Notes: generated by a model from the letters alone, not told the origin. 64,000 nucleotides of DNA from Rapana venosa (GCA_028751875.1 CM054134.1:66424541-66488540); one strand, 5' to 3'; positions 52,597-63,592 are shown, numbered from the stretch's first letter. A program made the numbers and translations.

Positions 52597-52870
52597 TTGC
52601 GCGCGCGCGTGCGCACCTGCGCGACTGCGTGTGTATGTGTGTGTGTGTATGTACGCGTGCGCGTACATAATTATATATACATACATACGCACCCACACGC
52701 ACACGTGGTCTGTCTGTGTGTGTGTGTGTGTGTGTGTGTTTGCACATCGGCATATAGATCTGCTTCTACAAGTTCTTTCTGTTTGTCTTGCCTGGTGTTC
52801 TGTGTATATATCTGTATATACTCTCAGCGGAGTGTGTGTGTGTGTGTGTATGTATGTATGGCCGAGCACG
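52381..52870. repeat. (TG)n and (GAT)n microsatellites
   Basis: TG 52382-52454, (GAT)n 52516-52539, TG/GC 52566-52665, TG 52715-52740 and 52828-52850, with short unique pieces. Confidence 0.9.
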
Positions 52871-53182
52871 ACCTCTTATGTCATTCCACTCCCACCCCCC
52901 CCAATTCATCCCCCAATCCCCCCCCCCCCCCCCCCCCTCCACTCCCTCCCTCTTCCCCTCCGCGTCTTCGTGCCCCCCCTCTGTTGAAAATCGTGACTGG
53001 CCCCCGTTTGTTGAAAACCACACAGACTCCAAAAAACCCCCCCCCCCCCCCCCCCCCTCCCCCTCCCCTCCTCCCCTCCTCTCCTCACCCCCCCCCTCCT
53101 CCATCCCCCCTCCCTCCTCCTCCCCTCCCCACCCCTCTCCCTCTCCTCCCCCCCCCCTCTTCCCTTTCGTCCCCCTCCTCCC

Positions 53183-53219
<37 letters not shown>

Positions 53220-53530
53220 TGCCCACAGACCTAAATTCTGCCACAACCCCCACCCCAATTCGACTCCTCGCCCGCAAACCTTGACCATTTCAGCCCACTC
53301 ACATCACCACACACTCCACCCAGCCCCTTCCACACCCCACCCTACCACACCCCCACACCACCCCCCCCAAAGAGAGAGAAAAATTCTCATAAAGCTACCA
53401 ACCACTACTAACCACCCCCCCTCCTCCTCCCCCCCCACACACACCAACACACACGCACACACACACTAACACACAACATACACACACTTACATACACGCA
53501 ACATAAACACACACACTAACATACACACAA
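52871..53530. repeat. C-rich tract with long poly-C runs
   Basis: CCCT/CCCA-rich; C runs at 52919-52937, 53038-53057 and 53182-53219 (about 36). Pro-rich frames are shadows. Confidence 0.9.
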
Positions 53531-53549
53531 CTCACACACGCTAACACAC

Positions 53550-53609
<60 letters not shown>

Positions 53610-53734
53610 ACACACACACACACACACATTGGAGAAGAGAAAAATTCTCATAAAGCATCCAAAACCAAACCAACCAACCAACCAACCAGCTCAGACTCGG
53701 CTTTAAGTCAGATCATGGGCACAGAGAGAGAGAC

Positions 53735-53771
<37 letters not shown>

Positions 53772-53796
53772 ATGACAATGACAATGACAATGACAA
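53531..53796. repeat. (CA)n, (ACCA)n, (GA)n and (ACAATG)n
   Basis: CA 53549-53628, ACCA 53668-53687, GA 53720-53769, four GACAAT units at 53769-53795. GAGAGAAAAATTCTCATAAAG at 53374 recurs as AGAGAAAAATTCTCATAAAG at 53636, a 260-bp spaced direct repeat. Confidence 0.9.
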
Positions 53797-53865
53797 ATTC
53801 TTTTATTTCGAGGATAATGAATAAGCACACATGTGCTTTTTACATCCTGTCCCCGCCCGTAGGGA
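53797..53865 (-). mobile_element. SINE-A 3' fragment
   Basis: ATTCTTTTATTTCGAGGATA to TACATCCTGTCCCCGCCCG. GA repeat on both sides. Confidence 0.8.
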
Positions 53866-53885
53866 TACATCTTAATAATAATAAC

Positions 53886-53962
<77 letters not shown>

Positions 53963-54075
53963 GAGACACAGAGAGACAGACAGAGAGACAGAGAGAGAAG
54001 CTTGTAGCCCTGAAATCTAGCTATCTAGCGAGCGAGCAAGCAAGTAAGCAAGCAAGCTAGCAAGCCAGCAAACCA
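53866..54075. repeat. (GA)n then (AAGC)n
   Basis: GA 53888-53998, (GCAA)/(GCTA) 54028-54075. Confidence 0.9.
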
Positions 54076-54233
54076 AGGGGCTTATACTTTGCCTTGGCCT
54101 TGTCGTCTGTAGGTGTGATGTGGACAATCTCTTTTTCAGCGGGCATTTTTCATGGCTGTTCGGCCATAACCTGCTCTACTGCTGACACTGGCCCGATCGA
54201 TAAATATAAACGTGCGCACGCAGGGTGGATAGC
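54076..54233. other. Unique spacer
   Basis: Non-repetitive, no gene supported; CATGGCTGTTCGGCCAT at 54151-54167 is an imperfect palindrome. Confidence 0.35.
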
Positions 54234-54312
54234 TTTTGCCTTGCCTTGCCTTGCCTTGCCTTGCCTTGCCCTGCCTAGCCCTGTCTTGCCCTGCCTTGCC
54301 CTGCCTAGCCTA
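54234..54312. repeat. (CCTTG)n pentanucleotide
   Basis: About 15 units with CCCTG and CCTAG variants. Confidence 0.95.
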
Positions 54313-54465
54313 GCTGTCAGGCTCTGGTTCATGGAGAAGAAGAAGAGAAGAAAGAGTGTCACTTGTATGGCATGCTTTAAGCGTTAAAAAGATGATATCG
54401 TAAAAAAAAGGGGGAGAGAAAAGGGTTCGGGCGAGTTTTGTGTGTGTGTGTGTTGCGTTTTGTGT

Positions 54466-54501
<36 letters not shown>

Positions 54502-54994
54502 TCTTCTGAGGATATGTAGGTCGAGAGTGAGGATACAGAAGGGAAGAAAGGAGGATGAGGATGAGGAGGATGAATAGAGAGAAAAAGAAGATAGGAAGAA
54601 GAAGAAAAAGAGGAGGGGAAGGTAGGACAGAAGAAAGGAAGAAAGAAAGAAGTCAAGAAAGGCTAAGAGAAAGAAAGAAAGAATGAAAGAAAGAAAGAAA
54701 GAAAGACAGAAAGAAGGAAAGAAGAAAGACATGAAGAAGGAATGAAGAACAAAAAGAAGGAAAGTAAGAAGAAGAAAAGGAGGCGGAAGAAGAAGATGAA
54801 AAAGGAGAAGAAGAAGAAGAACAACAACAACAACAACACAAAACAACAACAACAGCAACAACAGAGGAGAAGAAGATAGCGAGGAAGAAGAAGAAGATGA
54901 AGATCAAGAGACGGGGAGGGAGACACAGACAGACGGATGGACAGAAGGGAGGAGAAAGAAGAGGAGGAAAAAGGAGGAAGAGAGGCAGAGAGAT
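54313..54994. repeat. TG tract and long purine (GAAGA)n tract
   Basis: TG 54438-54499, purine-rich GAAG/AAAG 54530-54990 with an AAC block at 54820-54858. Confidence 0.9.
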
Positions 54995-55100
54995 GACATG
55001 ACGTAATTATCACCTGATATGGCGATTTATTAATTGTCGCATGCCTCGGCCATTGTTTTGATAAGGGAGCAATTACCTGAAAATGATCCTCGCAGGCATG
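54995..55100. promoter_or_regulatory. Candidate enhancer-like conserved island
   Basis: A 100-base unique island packed with motif-like words: CGTAATTA (55002-55009), CACCTG E-box (55011-55016), TTTATTAATTG (55026-55036), CCATTGTT SOX-like (55050-55057), GATAAG GATA-like (55060-55065) and CAATTACCTG (55070-55079). Such clustering is typical of developmental enhancers, but conservation and activity are not shown. Confidence 0.3.
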
Positions 55101-55372
55101 CATGTGCACGCGAGCGTGCGTGCGTGCGTGCGCACACACGCACGCACGCACGCACACATACACAGAGGCGCGCATGATCGCACGCACGCACGCGCACGCG
55201 CACACACACAAACGCGCACGCTCGCACACATTCTCACACATGCACGCGCACACATACACACGCACGCACGCACACACGCGCGCATGATCGCACGCACGCA
55301 CACAAATACGCACGCACACAGCCTCTCTCTCTCACACAAACACACACACACTCTCTCACACACATGAACACA

Positions 55373-55443
<71 letters not shown>

Positions 55444-55511
55444 CACACACCACCGCGCGTGCGCACGCACGCACGCACGCACGCACGCACACGCAGTACG
55501 TTTAATAAATT

Positions 55512-55582
<71 letters not shown>

Positions 55583-55640
55583 AGGGTAGAGCAAGGGGAA
55601 CAAACACTGAGAGAAGATTCTTTCCACAAAAATCAGGGCT
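55101..55640. repeat. (CGCA)n, (CA)n, (CT)n, (GA)n
   Basis: CGCA/CA 55105-55320, CT 55376-55441, CGCA 55452-55495, GA 55516-55580. Confidence 0.95.
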
Positions 55641-56297
55641 AATATCCAGATGATGCCAGATTTACTGCTGCTGTAGCACACACTGGCAGGGATGTGGGGG
55701 GGGGGGGGGGGGGTGATGAATTGATGGAAGAAGGAAGGAAAGAAAGACGGATAGATTGACGGAAAGCAGAAGGAAGGAATGGAGAAAGGATGGATGAAAT
55801 CTGGATTGGCGGACGGAAGGAAGGAAGGAAGGAAAAAGAATGGAAAGGTGGATGAATGGATGGATACATACAATTGTTGTTGTTGTTTTTAGAAAGACTT
55901 TCAGTTTAGACATGTCCTTTATATTTCGTTCACCAGCTGTCATGGGGAAGGGAGAGAGAGAGAGAGAGAGAGTGAGAGGGAGAGACTGTGTTATTTGTTC
56001 TTTTGTCTACAGATAATCTATACGGCTATATGATCTATATTCTATATTATATGTGAGATTTATCCGGTCATGATAATAATACTACCAGGTGTGCGTGCGT
56101 GATTGCTTTGTGTGTGTGTGCGGGGGGTGGGGGGGGGGGGTATATTGTGGCTGGCGGTAAACTGCAGATAGTGTACATCCATACTGAATCATTATCATCA
56201 TGGTATTGTTCTCCTTCCCATGCTTCGATTGAATCTGTCTCTGTCTCTTTCGTCTGCCTGTCTATCTCTCTTTGTCTCTGTCTCTCTCTGCCTCTGT

Positions 56298-56300
<3 letters not shown>
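55641..56300. other. Spacer with poly-G and (GGAA)n
   Basis: G run 55697-55713, GGAA/GGAT-rich 55725-55870, GA 55951-55972, G run 56129-56140. No gene supported. Confidence 0.5.
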
Positions 56301-56380
<80 letters not shown>

Positions 56381-56400
56381 GTGTGTATGTCTGTGTGTGT
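56301..56400. repeat. (CT)n microsatellite
   Basis: CT to 56375, then TG. Confidence 0.95.
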
Positions 56401-56489
56401 GTGCTCGACGCGCGCTCAAGTCTGTACATGCATGTATGTTCAAGCATTTTGACTTTGAGGATGAACTGGTAACCTGACGGTAACTAAGG

Positions 56490-56670
56490 GCACGGGCTCA
56501 ATTCTCTGATGAAGTGTCGATGTCCGTTTCAAGGCGTTTTTCTCTTAGAGAGAAACACCTGCTCTAATTCCACACCAGTCCTTCACATGAGACTTGTAAA
56601 CCGAGGCCTCAACTTGTGCACAGGCTATGAAACGCTATCTGCCTTTTCGGAAAACAGTAAGCCAGCTACA
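56490..56670 (+). mobile_element. SINE-A, strongly diverged
   Basis: CCGTTTCAAGGCGTTTTTCT, CCTTCACATGAGACTTGTAA, ACCGAGGCCTC and CTGCCTTTTCGGAAAACAGT keep SINE-A order. Tail not recognisable. Confidence 0.5.
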
Positions 56671-56880
56671 GCCGGTAGGCTGAATGCCCCGAACATACCC
56701 AGCATGCCTCTGCTACCTGTAGAGAGACGAACTCCGCCAGGGCCGATTTGCCTAAGTCAAACAAACAAATAAAAAAGACAGAGAAGTTCCTCAAGGTTTC
56801 TGTATTACAGTTAAGAAAGAAGTCCGGTCTGTGTTTTTGTTGTTGTTGGGGTTTTGTTGTTGTTGTTGTTTGGTTGGGGG

Positions 56881-56941
<61 letters not shown>

Positions 56942-57430
56942 TTTGTTTGTTCGTTAAATACGGTTAGATTGTTGTTTAAGAACCAAACCAAACAGTATGT
57001 ATTCTCTCTGTCTCTTTTTCTTTGTTTTTTTTTTTCTTCTTCTTTCTGCCTCTTATTTTTAAGTAGTTCTTTCGTAGTTTTGTTTTGTTGTTGTTTGTTT
57101 CTTGTGGGTATTTAAAAATGTTTATAAATATATTTTGTTTGTTTTGGGGGTTTCCTTTTGTTTGTTGTTTGTTTTGTTGGGTTGGTTTTGTTTGGGGATG
57201 TTTGTTTTGTTTTTGGTTGGGTTTTCTTTTGTTTGGTTGGTTTTGTTGTTGTTGTTTTGTTGTTGTTATGTTGTCGGTTTTTTGTGGGGGGTTTTGTTTT
57301 TGTTTGGGGGGGGGGGGGGTATTCTTTGTAGCAGCACGTAAAGCAGTTCTATATTATGTGCAAGATTTATGAGATTAATACGACTTGCTCCTTTCCATTG
57401 ATATACCCATCTCATTTTCCGTGCTCTGTC
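56671..57430. other. T/G-rich spacer with TG microsatellite
   Basis: (TG)n 56886-56938, then TTTGTT-rich to 57300, G run 57306-57319. The frames rich in Cys/Phe/Gly are shadows. Confidence 0.55.
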
Positions 57431-57640
<210 letters not shown>

Positions 57641-58085
57641 ATAACTAACGAGTTACTCACCTAAACACATATATTCTTTTTCATTCGCTCTCTTCTCCAT
57701 TAATCATCATTTTGTCTGGCATTCTGCCTGTCTGTTGGTTTGTCTGTCTGTCTGTCTGTGAGCCTGCCTGCATAACTGCATCTCTGTTATTCCCATTCTT
57801 TCCTTCTTTATGCTTTTCGTGATTTAAAAAAAATTAATGTGTTATTTTGTTGCTTTTGAAAAAAAAGTGGTTTAGAATGCAACCCAGCTTTTACGAGACA
57901 AGATAATAATATTTTTTGTTCTGTTTTTTGTTTTTGTGTTGCTTGTGTTGAGAGTAATAAACGTGAGGAGATTCTGTGAAGATTTTTTCTCTCCTGTTTT
58001 GTTGTTGTCTTTTTCCTTTAAAAAACTACATCTGATTTTCAGAACATGGCATGTTCATATTTCTTAGAGTTAGACATTTTTTCTT
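57641..58085. other. Spacer
   Basis: (TGTC)n 57742-57760; otherwise AT-rich with no gene. Confidence 0.4.
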
Positions 58086-58735
58086 TCAGTTCTTTCTTTC
58101 TTTCTTTCTTTCTTTCTTTCGTTCTCTCTTTCTTTCTTTCTTTCTTTCTTTGACATTGCATATTCAGATATGTGAGACTCAAAAAGTGAATATTTTTGTC
58201 TTATTTTCTTTCTTTCTTACATTCTTTCTTTCTTTCTTTCTTTGACATTTCACATTTAGATTTTTGAGACTCATAAAGTACTGATTTTTCTTCTAATTTT
58301 TCTTTCTTTCTTTCTTTGACATTGCACATTTAGATTTTTGAGACTCATAAAGTACTGATTTTTCTTCTTAATCTTTCTTTCTTTCTTTCTTTGACATTGC
58401 ATATTCAGATTTGTGAGACTCGTGAAGTTATGATTTTTTTTCCTATATTCTTTCTTTCTTCCTTCCTTCCTTCCTTCTTTCCTTTCTTTCTTTTTTTTTT
58501 CTTTCTTTCTTTGATATTGCACATTAGATTTGTGAGACTCATAAAGTAATGATTTTCCTTCCTTCCTTCCTTTCGTCCTTCCTTCCTTCCTTTGACATTG
58601 CATATTCAGATTTGCGAGACTCAATATCCACCCGTCAGACTCATAAAATAATCATTTTTCTTCTATTCTTTCTTTCTTTCTGTCTGTCTTTCTTTGTTTC
58701 TTTCTTCCTTTCTTCCATCCTTCCTTCCTTCCGTC
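58086..58735. repeat. 75-120-bp tandem repeat with (TTTC)n
   Basis: Six units, each TGACATTGCATATTCAGATT, TGTGAGACTCATAAAGTA and ATGATTTTTCTTC followed by a TTTC/TTCC stretch of variable length. Units begin near 58151, 58243, 58317, 58392, 58512 and 58593. The Lys/Glu frame on the minus strand is repeat-derived. Confidence 0.95.
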
Positions 58736-58802
58736 CTCTTTAATGTAATAATTATAACAAGACGTATGACAGACTATAGAGTAACATTTCTATTTTTTTC
58801 TT

Positions 58803-59190
58803 TCTTTCCCTCGGCTAGAGTTCCGAGTTCACCAATGGTGAGATTTTTGCGAATGCGACCGTTTTTTTTTCCCCCCACGATTAAGATTCCAACTTCGGGG
58901 ACACTGTCGGGAATCGAACCTACCAATTTTGCCCGCACAGTCGGGAGGGAAGTACCTTTATGCTCTTTTCAGTTTTCAGCTGTCGTGGGTTCTTTTGACG
59001 TGCACAAGTCCGTAAGCACACGCACGGGGTCCGACTGGTTTACAGTCGCCTCCGAAAGATTTTGACATTCGGTTCGATTTGCCCGTCAAAACTGGGAAGA
59101 AAGGGCGAGGCTGGGAATCGAACCCAGAACCTCGCGGGGTTACTTGTTAGGTAGGTGAGCGCCTAAACCCGCTCTGCCACCTTCTTTCTT
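58803..59190 (-). mobile_element. SINE-B, full-length
   Basis: Read on the minus strand. The tRNA-like head has GTGGCAGAGCGGGTTTAGGC (A box, near 59180) and TCTGGGTTCGATTCCCAGCC (B box, near 59115). The body has CGACTGTAAACCAGTCGGAC and GTGCACGTCAAAAGAACCCA. A second GGTTCGATTCCCGAC stretch is near 58917. The 3' part has CCCGAAGTTGGAATC and TCACCATTGGTGAACTCGG. It ends beside a (TTTC)n stretch that may be its tail. It is the only copy with a head; six others are 3' fragments. Confidence 0.8.
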
Positions 59191-59251
59191 GGGTTCGTGT
59201 GTGATTATTTGTTTCATTATTGACTTAAATTTTATTTATTTATTTATTCAT
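59191..59251. other. Short AT-rich spacer
   Basis: (TTTA)n at 59229-59250. Confidence 0.5.
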
Positions 59252-59354
59252 TTATTCTTTTATATCTAGGATAATGGAATAAGCACTCATGTGCTTTTTT
59301 TTTACATCCAATCCCCGTGAGTATGCAGTTTTGTCAATTTTGTCATCTGTTTCC
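59252..59354 (-). mobile_element. SINE-A 3' fragment
   Basis: ATTCTTTTATATCTAGGATA to GTCAATTTTGTCATCTGTTT. Confidence 0.8.
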
Positions 59355-59497
59355 AGATTATTATGATGTATGTAGCTGACTGGCAGGTTTGACTTGTCCT
59401 AAGCGGTGTGATAGAACTCCTCCATCATAGCTAGGTTATGATTGTATACGATAGTGGAACTCTGTGTGTGTGTGTGTGTGGAGGAGAGAGAGAGAGA

Positions 59498-59566
<69 letters not shown>

Positions 59567-59830
59567 AATGAACGAGCGAATGAATGAACGAACGGATGTA
59601 GAAAGCAATGAAGTAGATATATTTGTACTGGACACATTTCTATAAACAGAATGCGCGGGTTCACGTCGCTACCTTAATACCCACCCGTCAGAAAAGTGAG
59701 AGAGAGAGACAGATAGACAGACAGAGAGAGGCTGACAGACAGCAGGCCGACAGAGAATACGAATACGAATTTTTTAATTTTTTATTGAGGGTGGTAAATG
59801 GATAAGCTTACAGCTTCTTTACACCATGCT
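59355..59830. other. Spacer with (GA)n
   Basis: TG 59464-59480, GA 59482-59561, (GAAT)/(GAAC) 59562-59600, GACA 59710-59750. No gene. Confidence 0.6.
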
Positions 59831-60340
59831 CTCAGAAAGAGAGACAGACAGACAGCAGACCAACAGAGAGCAGACCAACAGAGAGCAGACCAACAGAGAG
59901 AGACAGACAGAGAGAGAGAGAGAGACAGACACAGACAGACAGAGAGAGACAGACACAGACAGACAGCAGACCAACAGAGAGAGACAGACAGACAGAGAGA
60001 GACAGACAGACACAGACAGACAGAGAGAGACAGACACAGACAGACAGCAGACCAACAGAGAGAGACAGACAGACACAGAGAGAGACAGACAGAGAGAGAC
60101 AGACACAGACAGACAACAGACCAACAGAGAGAGAGAGGGAGAGGCAGAGACAGACTGCAGAGCAACACAGAGCTAGACCCGAGAGAGACAGAGACGGACA
60201 GACAGAAACACAGTCAGAGAGAAATGAGAGAGAGAGAGAGAGGAGAGAGAGAAGAGAGAGGAGAGAGAGAACAGGACAGAGACACACAGACAGACAGACA
60301 GACCAGCAGAGAGACAGAGAGAAGGATTCGGGTGGAAGAT
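59831..60340. repeat. Higher-order (GACA)n/(GA)n repeat
   Basis: GACAGACAGCAGACCAACAG recurs with GAGAGAGACAGACAG between, in 70-80 base cycles (near 59849, 59961, 60041 and 60108). The Gln/Arg/Asp frames are shadows. Confidence 0.9.
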
Positions 60341-60620
60341 TGCTGCGGGCTCTTTTGGATGTTATTCTTGAACCGCCATCTCGATCGGCTGCCCCCTCCT
60401 CCCTCTGTGCAGTGTAGTGCAGTGTAGTGTAGTGTAGTGTTAGTGGTGGGGTGTTGATGTGATGCACAAACACGCGCACAGCTCTGTAGCCCTACATGGT
60501 TAGGCCTTGTTTATGTCCTCCGCTAGTTTATGACACACCGGGGTTTATGTACGCTCTGCCTCGTGTGTGTGTGTGTTGTGTGTGTGTGTATGTGTGTGTG
60601 TCTGTGACCTCTCTCCCTCT
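60341..60620. other. Spacer with (GTGTA)n and TG
   Basis: Pentamer GTGTA/GTGCA at 60409-60441, TG 60563-60602. No gene. Confidence 0.5.
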
Positions 60621-60890
60621 CTTCAGTTGTATTATGGCCTTAGGCTGTCTTTCTCTCTCTCTTTCACCCTCGGTCTCTCTGTGTCTGTCTCGCTGTCTGT
60701 CTGTCTCTGTCTCTTCTTTCACCTCCTCTCTTTGTTGTCTGTCTGTCTGTCTCTCTCTCGTCTTCTCTTCTCTCTCTCTCTCTCTCTCTCTCTCCTCTCT
60801 CTTCTCCTCTCTCTCTCTCTCTTTTTCTCTCTCTCCTCTTCTTCTCTTTCTCTCTCTCTCTCTCTCTCTCTTCCTCCTTCACTGTCTTCG
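60621..60890. repeat. (CT)n/(TCTG)n tract
   Basis: Degenerate CT, purest at 60768-60792 and 60850-60871. Confidence 0.9.
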
Positions 60891-61098
60891 TGCGTGCTGC
60901 GTCGTGCGTGCGTTTGTGCGTACATGCGAGTGCGCACGGACGTTCAATGCCAGCACATGTATGTGCGTGCATACACGAACACCACCGACGCTCTTTACAC
61001 GAGAGGATTATCAAGAAAGACAAAGAAAAAAAGACTTTGTGATACAATAACGGCAGAAGGTAGAGCTGACAAGTTGATCGCCTTAGGGCCTCTACACA

Positions 61099-61222
61099 GG
61101 TTTTCTACTGGAAAACAACGAAGTGAACATGATCTGTCTTGCCTCAGGTTTTCTACTGGAAAACAACGAAGTGTACATCATATGTCTTGCCTCAGGTTTT
61201 CTACTGGAAAATAACGGAGTGT
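61099..61222. repeat. 48-bp tandem repeat, 2.6 units
   Basis: Units at 61099, 61147 and 61195, each with GGTTTTCTACTGGAAAACAA then CGAAGTGxACATxATxTGTC. The 48-base period keeps frame (RFSTGKQRS repeated), but there is no wider coding context. Confidence 0.95.
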
Positions 61223-61350
61223 AATAGTAATAATAATGATAATAATAATAATAAATGGAATGTATAGAGCGCTATATCTTGCAATTACAAATCAGGGCGC
61301 TTCCATTCAATCCGCTCCTACACATGCAACCAGCAATGATTAACAATATT
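61223..61350 (-). mobile_element. LINE-3 3' end, truncated copy
   Basis: (AAT)n at 61223-61255, GGAATGTATAGAGCGCTATA, AATCAGGGCGCTTCC, then 3' UTR as at 46260-46325 (CACATGCAACCAGCAATGAT). It ends in a CGCA/CA repeat. Confidence 0.8.
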
Positions 61351-61430
61351 CTAACAAATTCAAATGCACACGCACGCACGCACGCACATACACACACATA
61401 CACACACACACGCACGCACGCACGCGCGCG

Positions 61431-61492
<62 letters not shown>

Positions 61493-61539
61493 ACACACAC
61501 ACATCTGCCTTGCCAGCCCTGAGTGGAAAGCCGGCAGTT

Positions 61540-61602
<63 letters not shown>

Positions 61603-61650
61603 CGTGCGTGTGTGTGTGCGTGCGTGCGTGTGAGTGAGTGAGTGAGAGGT
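61351..61650. repeat. (CGCA)n/(CA)n and (TG)n/(TGCG)n in inverted arrangement
   Basis: CA/CGCA 61365-61500, a 50-base unique spacer, then TG/TGCG 61542-61646. The two arms are complementary and could form a long imperfect hairpin. Confidence 0.9.
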
Positions 61651-61734
61651 TCCACTGTCTTTAAAAGCTTTTGCTTTCTCTCTGAAAAAAGAACCCGTGT
61701 ACAGTCAGTTTCTGAATGCATAGATTGAACGATG

Positions 61735-62049
61735 AAGAGACAGGTCTCTTTCCGTTGATAAGAGACGAATCTCTTTCCGTTAAGATAAGAGACGAATCTC
61801 TTTTCCGTTGATAATAAGAGACAAATCTCTTTCCGTTGATAATAAGAGACGAATCTCTTTCCGTTGATAATAAGAGACGAATCTCTTTCCGTTGATAAGA
61901 GACGACTCTCTTTCCGTTAAGATAAGAGACGAATCTCTTTTCCATTGATAAGAGGAATCCCTTTCCGTTGTTAAGAGACGAATCTCTTTTCCGTTGATAA
62001 AAGACGAATCTCTTTCCCTTGATAATAAGAGACGAATCTCTTTCCTTTT
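61735..62049. repeat. 25-28-bp hairpin-forming tandem array
   Basis: Twelve units of AGAGACGAATCTCTTTCCGT followed by TGATA or TGATAATA. Each unit carries a short inverted repeat, AAGAGA / TCTCTT, around CGAA. Unit length varies by 3-base TAA steps. No frame is conserved across units. Confidence 0.95.
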
Positions 62050-62282
62050 ATCGCGTAAAATGTTCATTTTTCAAGATTTGTTGTTGTTGAGTATTAAAGT
62101 TGCGCGCTTGTGTTTTTTTGTGTGTTAATGGTTGTATTCTTGTTGTTATGGGGTTATTATGGAGGCCATGGTTGTTAGATCATGTTTTAAAAACAAAACA
62201 AGGCGAAGTTTTTAATAGCTAGACTTTTTCAATGTTGTTTTATGTCAAGTCTTAACATGTTTGAGAGTTTGGTTTGTGTGCT
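62050..62282. other. AT-rich spacer
   Basis: No gene supported. Confidence 0.4.
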
Positions 62283-62390
62283 TCATGATCATGATCATGA
62301 TCATAATCGTCAGCTTCTTCTTCTTCTTCTTCTTCTTCTTCTTCTTCTTCTTCTTCTTTCTTCTTCTTCTTCTTCTTCTTTTACTTCGCA
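62283..62390. repeat. (TGATCA)n and (TTC)n
   Basis: Palindromic TCATGATCA hexamer at 62283-62306, TTC 62312-62378. Confidence 0.95.
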
Positions 62391-62850
62391 ATTCTTCACA
62401 AGTTTTCTTCCTTCTACATCTTTTGCAAAGCGTAGTTTGTTAGTTGACGAACCTTTAACAGTTTTTCCTGGAGTGTAACTTAGCCATTCTGAATGACAGA
62501 AAAGACATGGAACGATAGACTATGTAAGTGTATCTGCCATAGTAAAGCAGAATGCATCCATTAACATTTCTTTTTCACCTTGACTCGTGGTTGAACCGAA
62601 AACAAAAACAGATATCAGAATATTGAGCGTATCTATCGTATTTTCACGCAGGCGACAATTTATCTCTACTCATCCCATGCAAAGCCCTGTGGCAATAAAA
62701 CAAATGTATTATATTAATAATAAATGACATCTCTAGAGCTCTAAATCTGGTTGTCTAATACAAAACATGGCAGGAAATTCTTCTACAGCGGTAGATGATG
62801 AGGCCATATTTATTTATTTATCTATTCATTGATTGATTGATTAATTTGTT
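62391..62850. other. Spacer with possible LINE-3 tail remnant
   Basis: 62715-62750 (AATAATAAATGACATCTCTA, GAGCTCTAAATCT) resembles a decayed minus-strand LINE-3 end. No gene. Confidence 0.4.
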
Positions 62851-62995
62851 TATTTATTCTTTTATTTCGAGGATCATGGAATAAGCTCTTCTCATATGCT
62901 TTTTTTTTTACATCCAGTCCCCGTGTGTATGCACAGTTTTGTCAATTTCGTCATCCATTCCCACCGGCACACTATGGCCTACTCTTCCGAAAAGC
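62851..62995 (-). mobile_element. SINE-A 3' half
   Basis: ATTCTTTTATTTCGAGGATC to CACACTATGGCCTACTCTTC and CGAAAAGC. Confidence 0.85.
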
Positions 62996-63314
62996 TAATC
63001 AACCCACTCTTCTAGTCCTCGAAGGCCGGCAAGGCATTGATCCAAGTATAGAAGACCTCTGCCACCACAACACAGCACAACACAGCACAACACAACGCGA
63101 AGGAAATGCATGCGCACGTCTTCACACAGCAGTAATCGCTGCTTTGGTGTTTGGACTAAGGAGACGAGTACTCCGGATAACATTATGCTTCAACCTATTG
63201 TCTCCCTTCTCCCTGCAAAAATCCCACCAACCTATTGAAAACCAAAAAAATCTAGCCGGGTCGAGTTGTATGCATGTAGGTTTGCCAGAAGTTATTCAAA
63301 TCTTTCTTGTCGTT
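62996..63314. other. Spacer
   Basis: (CACAA)n-like at 63068-63095. The 238-codon frame over 62925-63641 mixes SINE, spacer and trinucleotides and is not a gene. Confidence 0.45.
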
Positions 63315-63475
63315 GTCGTTGTTGTTGTTGTTGTTGTTCTTCTTCTTCTTCTTCGCAATTCTTCGCAATGCTTATTCTTCGCAATTCTTTTTTTCTTCGC
63401 AATTCTTCTTCTTCGCAATTCTTCTTCGCAATTGTTCTTTTTCTTCTTCGCAAATCTTCTTCTGCAAAAAACAAC
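63315..63475. repeat. (TTG)n then TTCTTCGCAA minisatellite
   Basis: About nine units of CTTCGCAATT spaced by TTC triplets (63350-63465). A CTTCGCAATTCTTCACAAG piece also occurs at 62384. Confidence 0.9.
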
Positions 63476-63518
63476 AACCATCCCTTACTATTACGATTAC
63501 CACCACTACTTCTGTTAC

Positions 63519-63549
63519 CACCACCACCACCACCACCACCACCACCACG

Positions 63550-63591
<42 letters not shown>

Positions 63592-63592
63592 A
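63519..63592. repeat. (CAC)n and (TAC)n
   Basis: CAC 63519-63547, TAC 63551-63592. Confidence 0.95.

Noticed and set aside
52513..53469. 318-codon plus-strand frame rich in Met, Val/Cys, then Pro
   Set aside because: Tracks (GAT)n, (TG)n and poly-C blocks in turn; not a protein.
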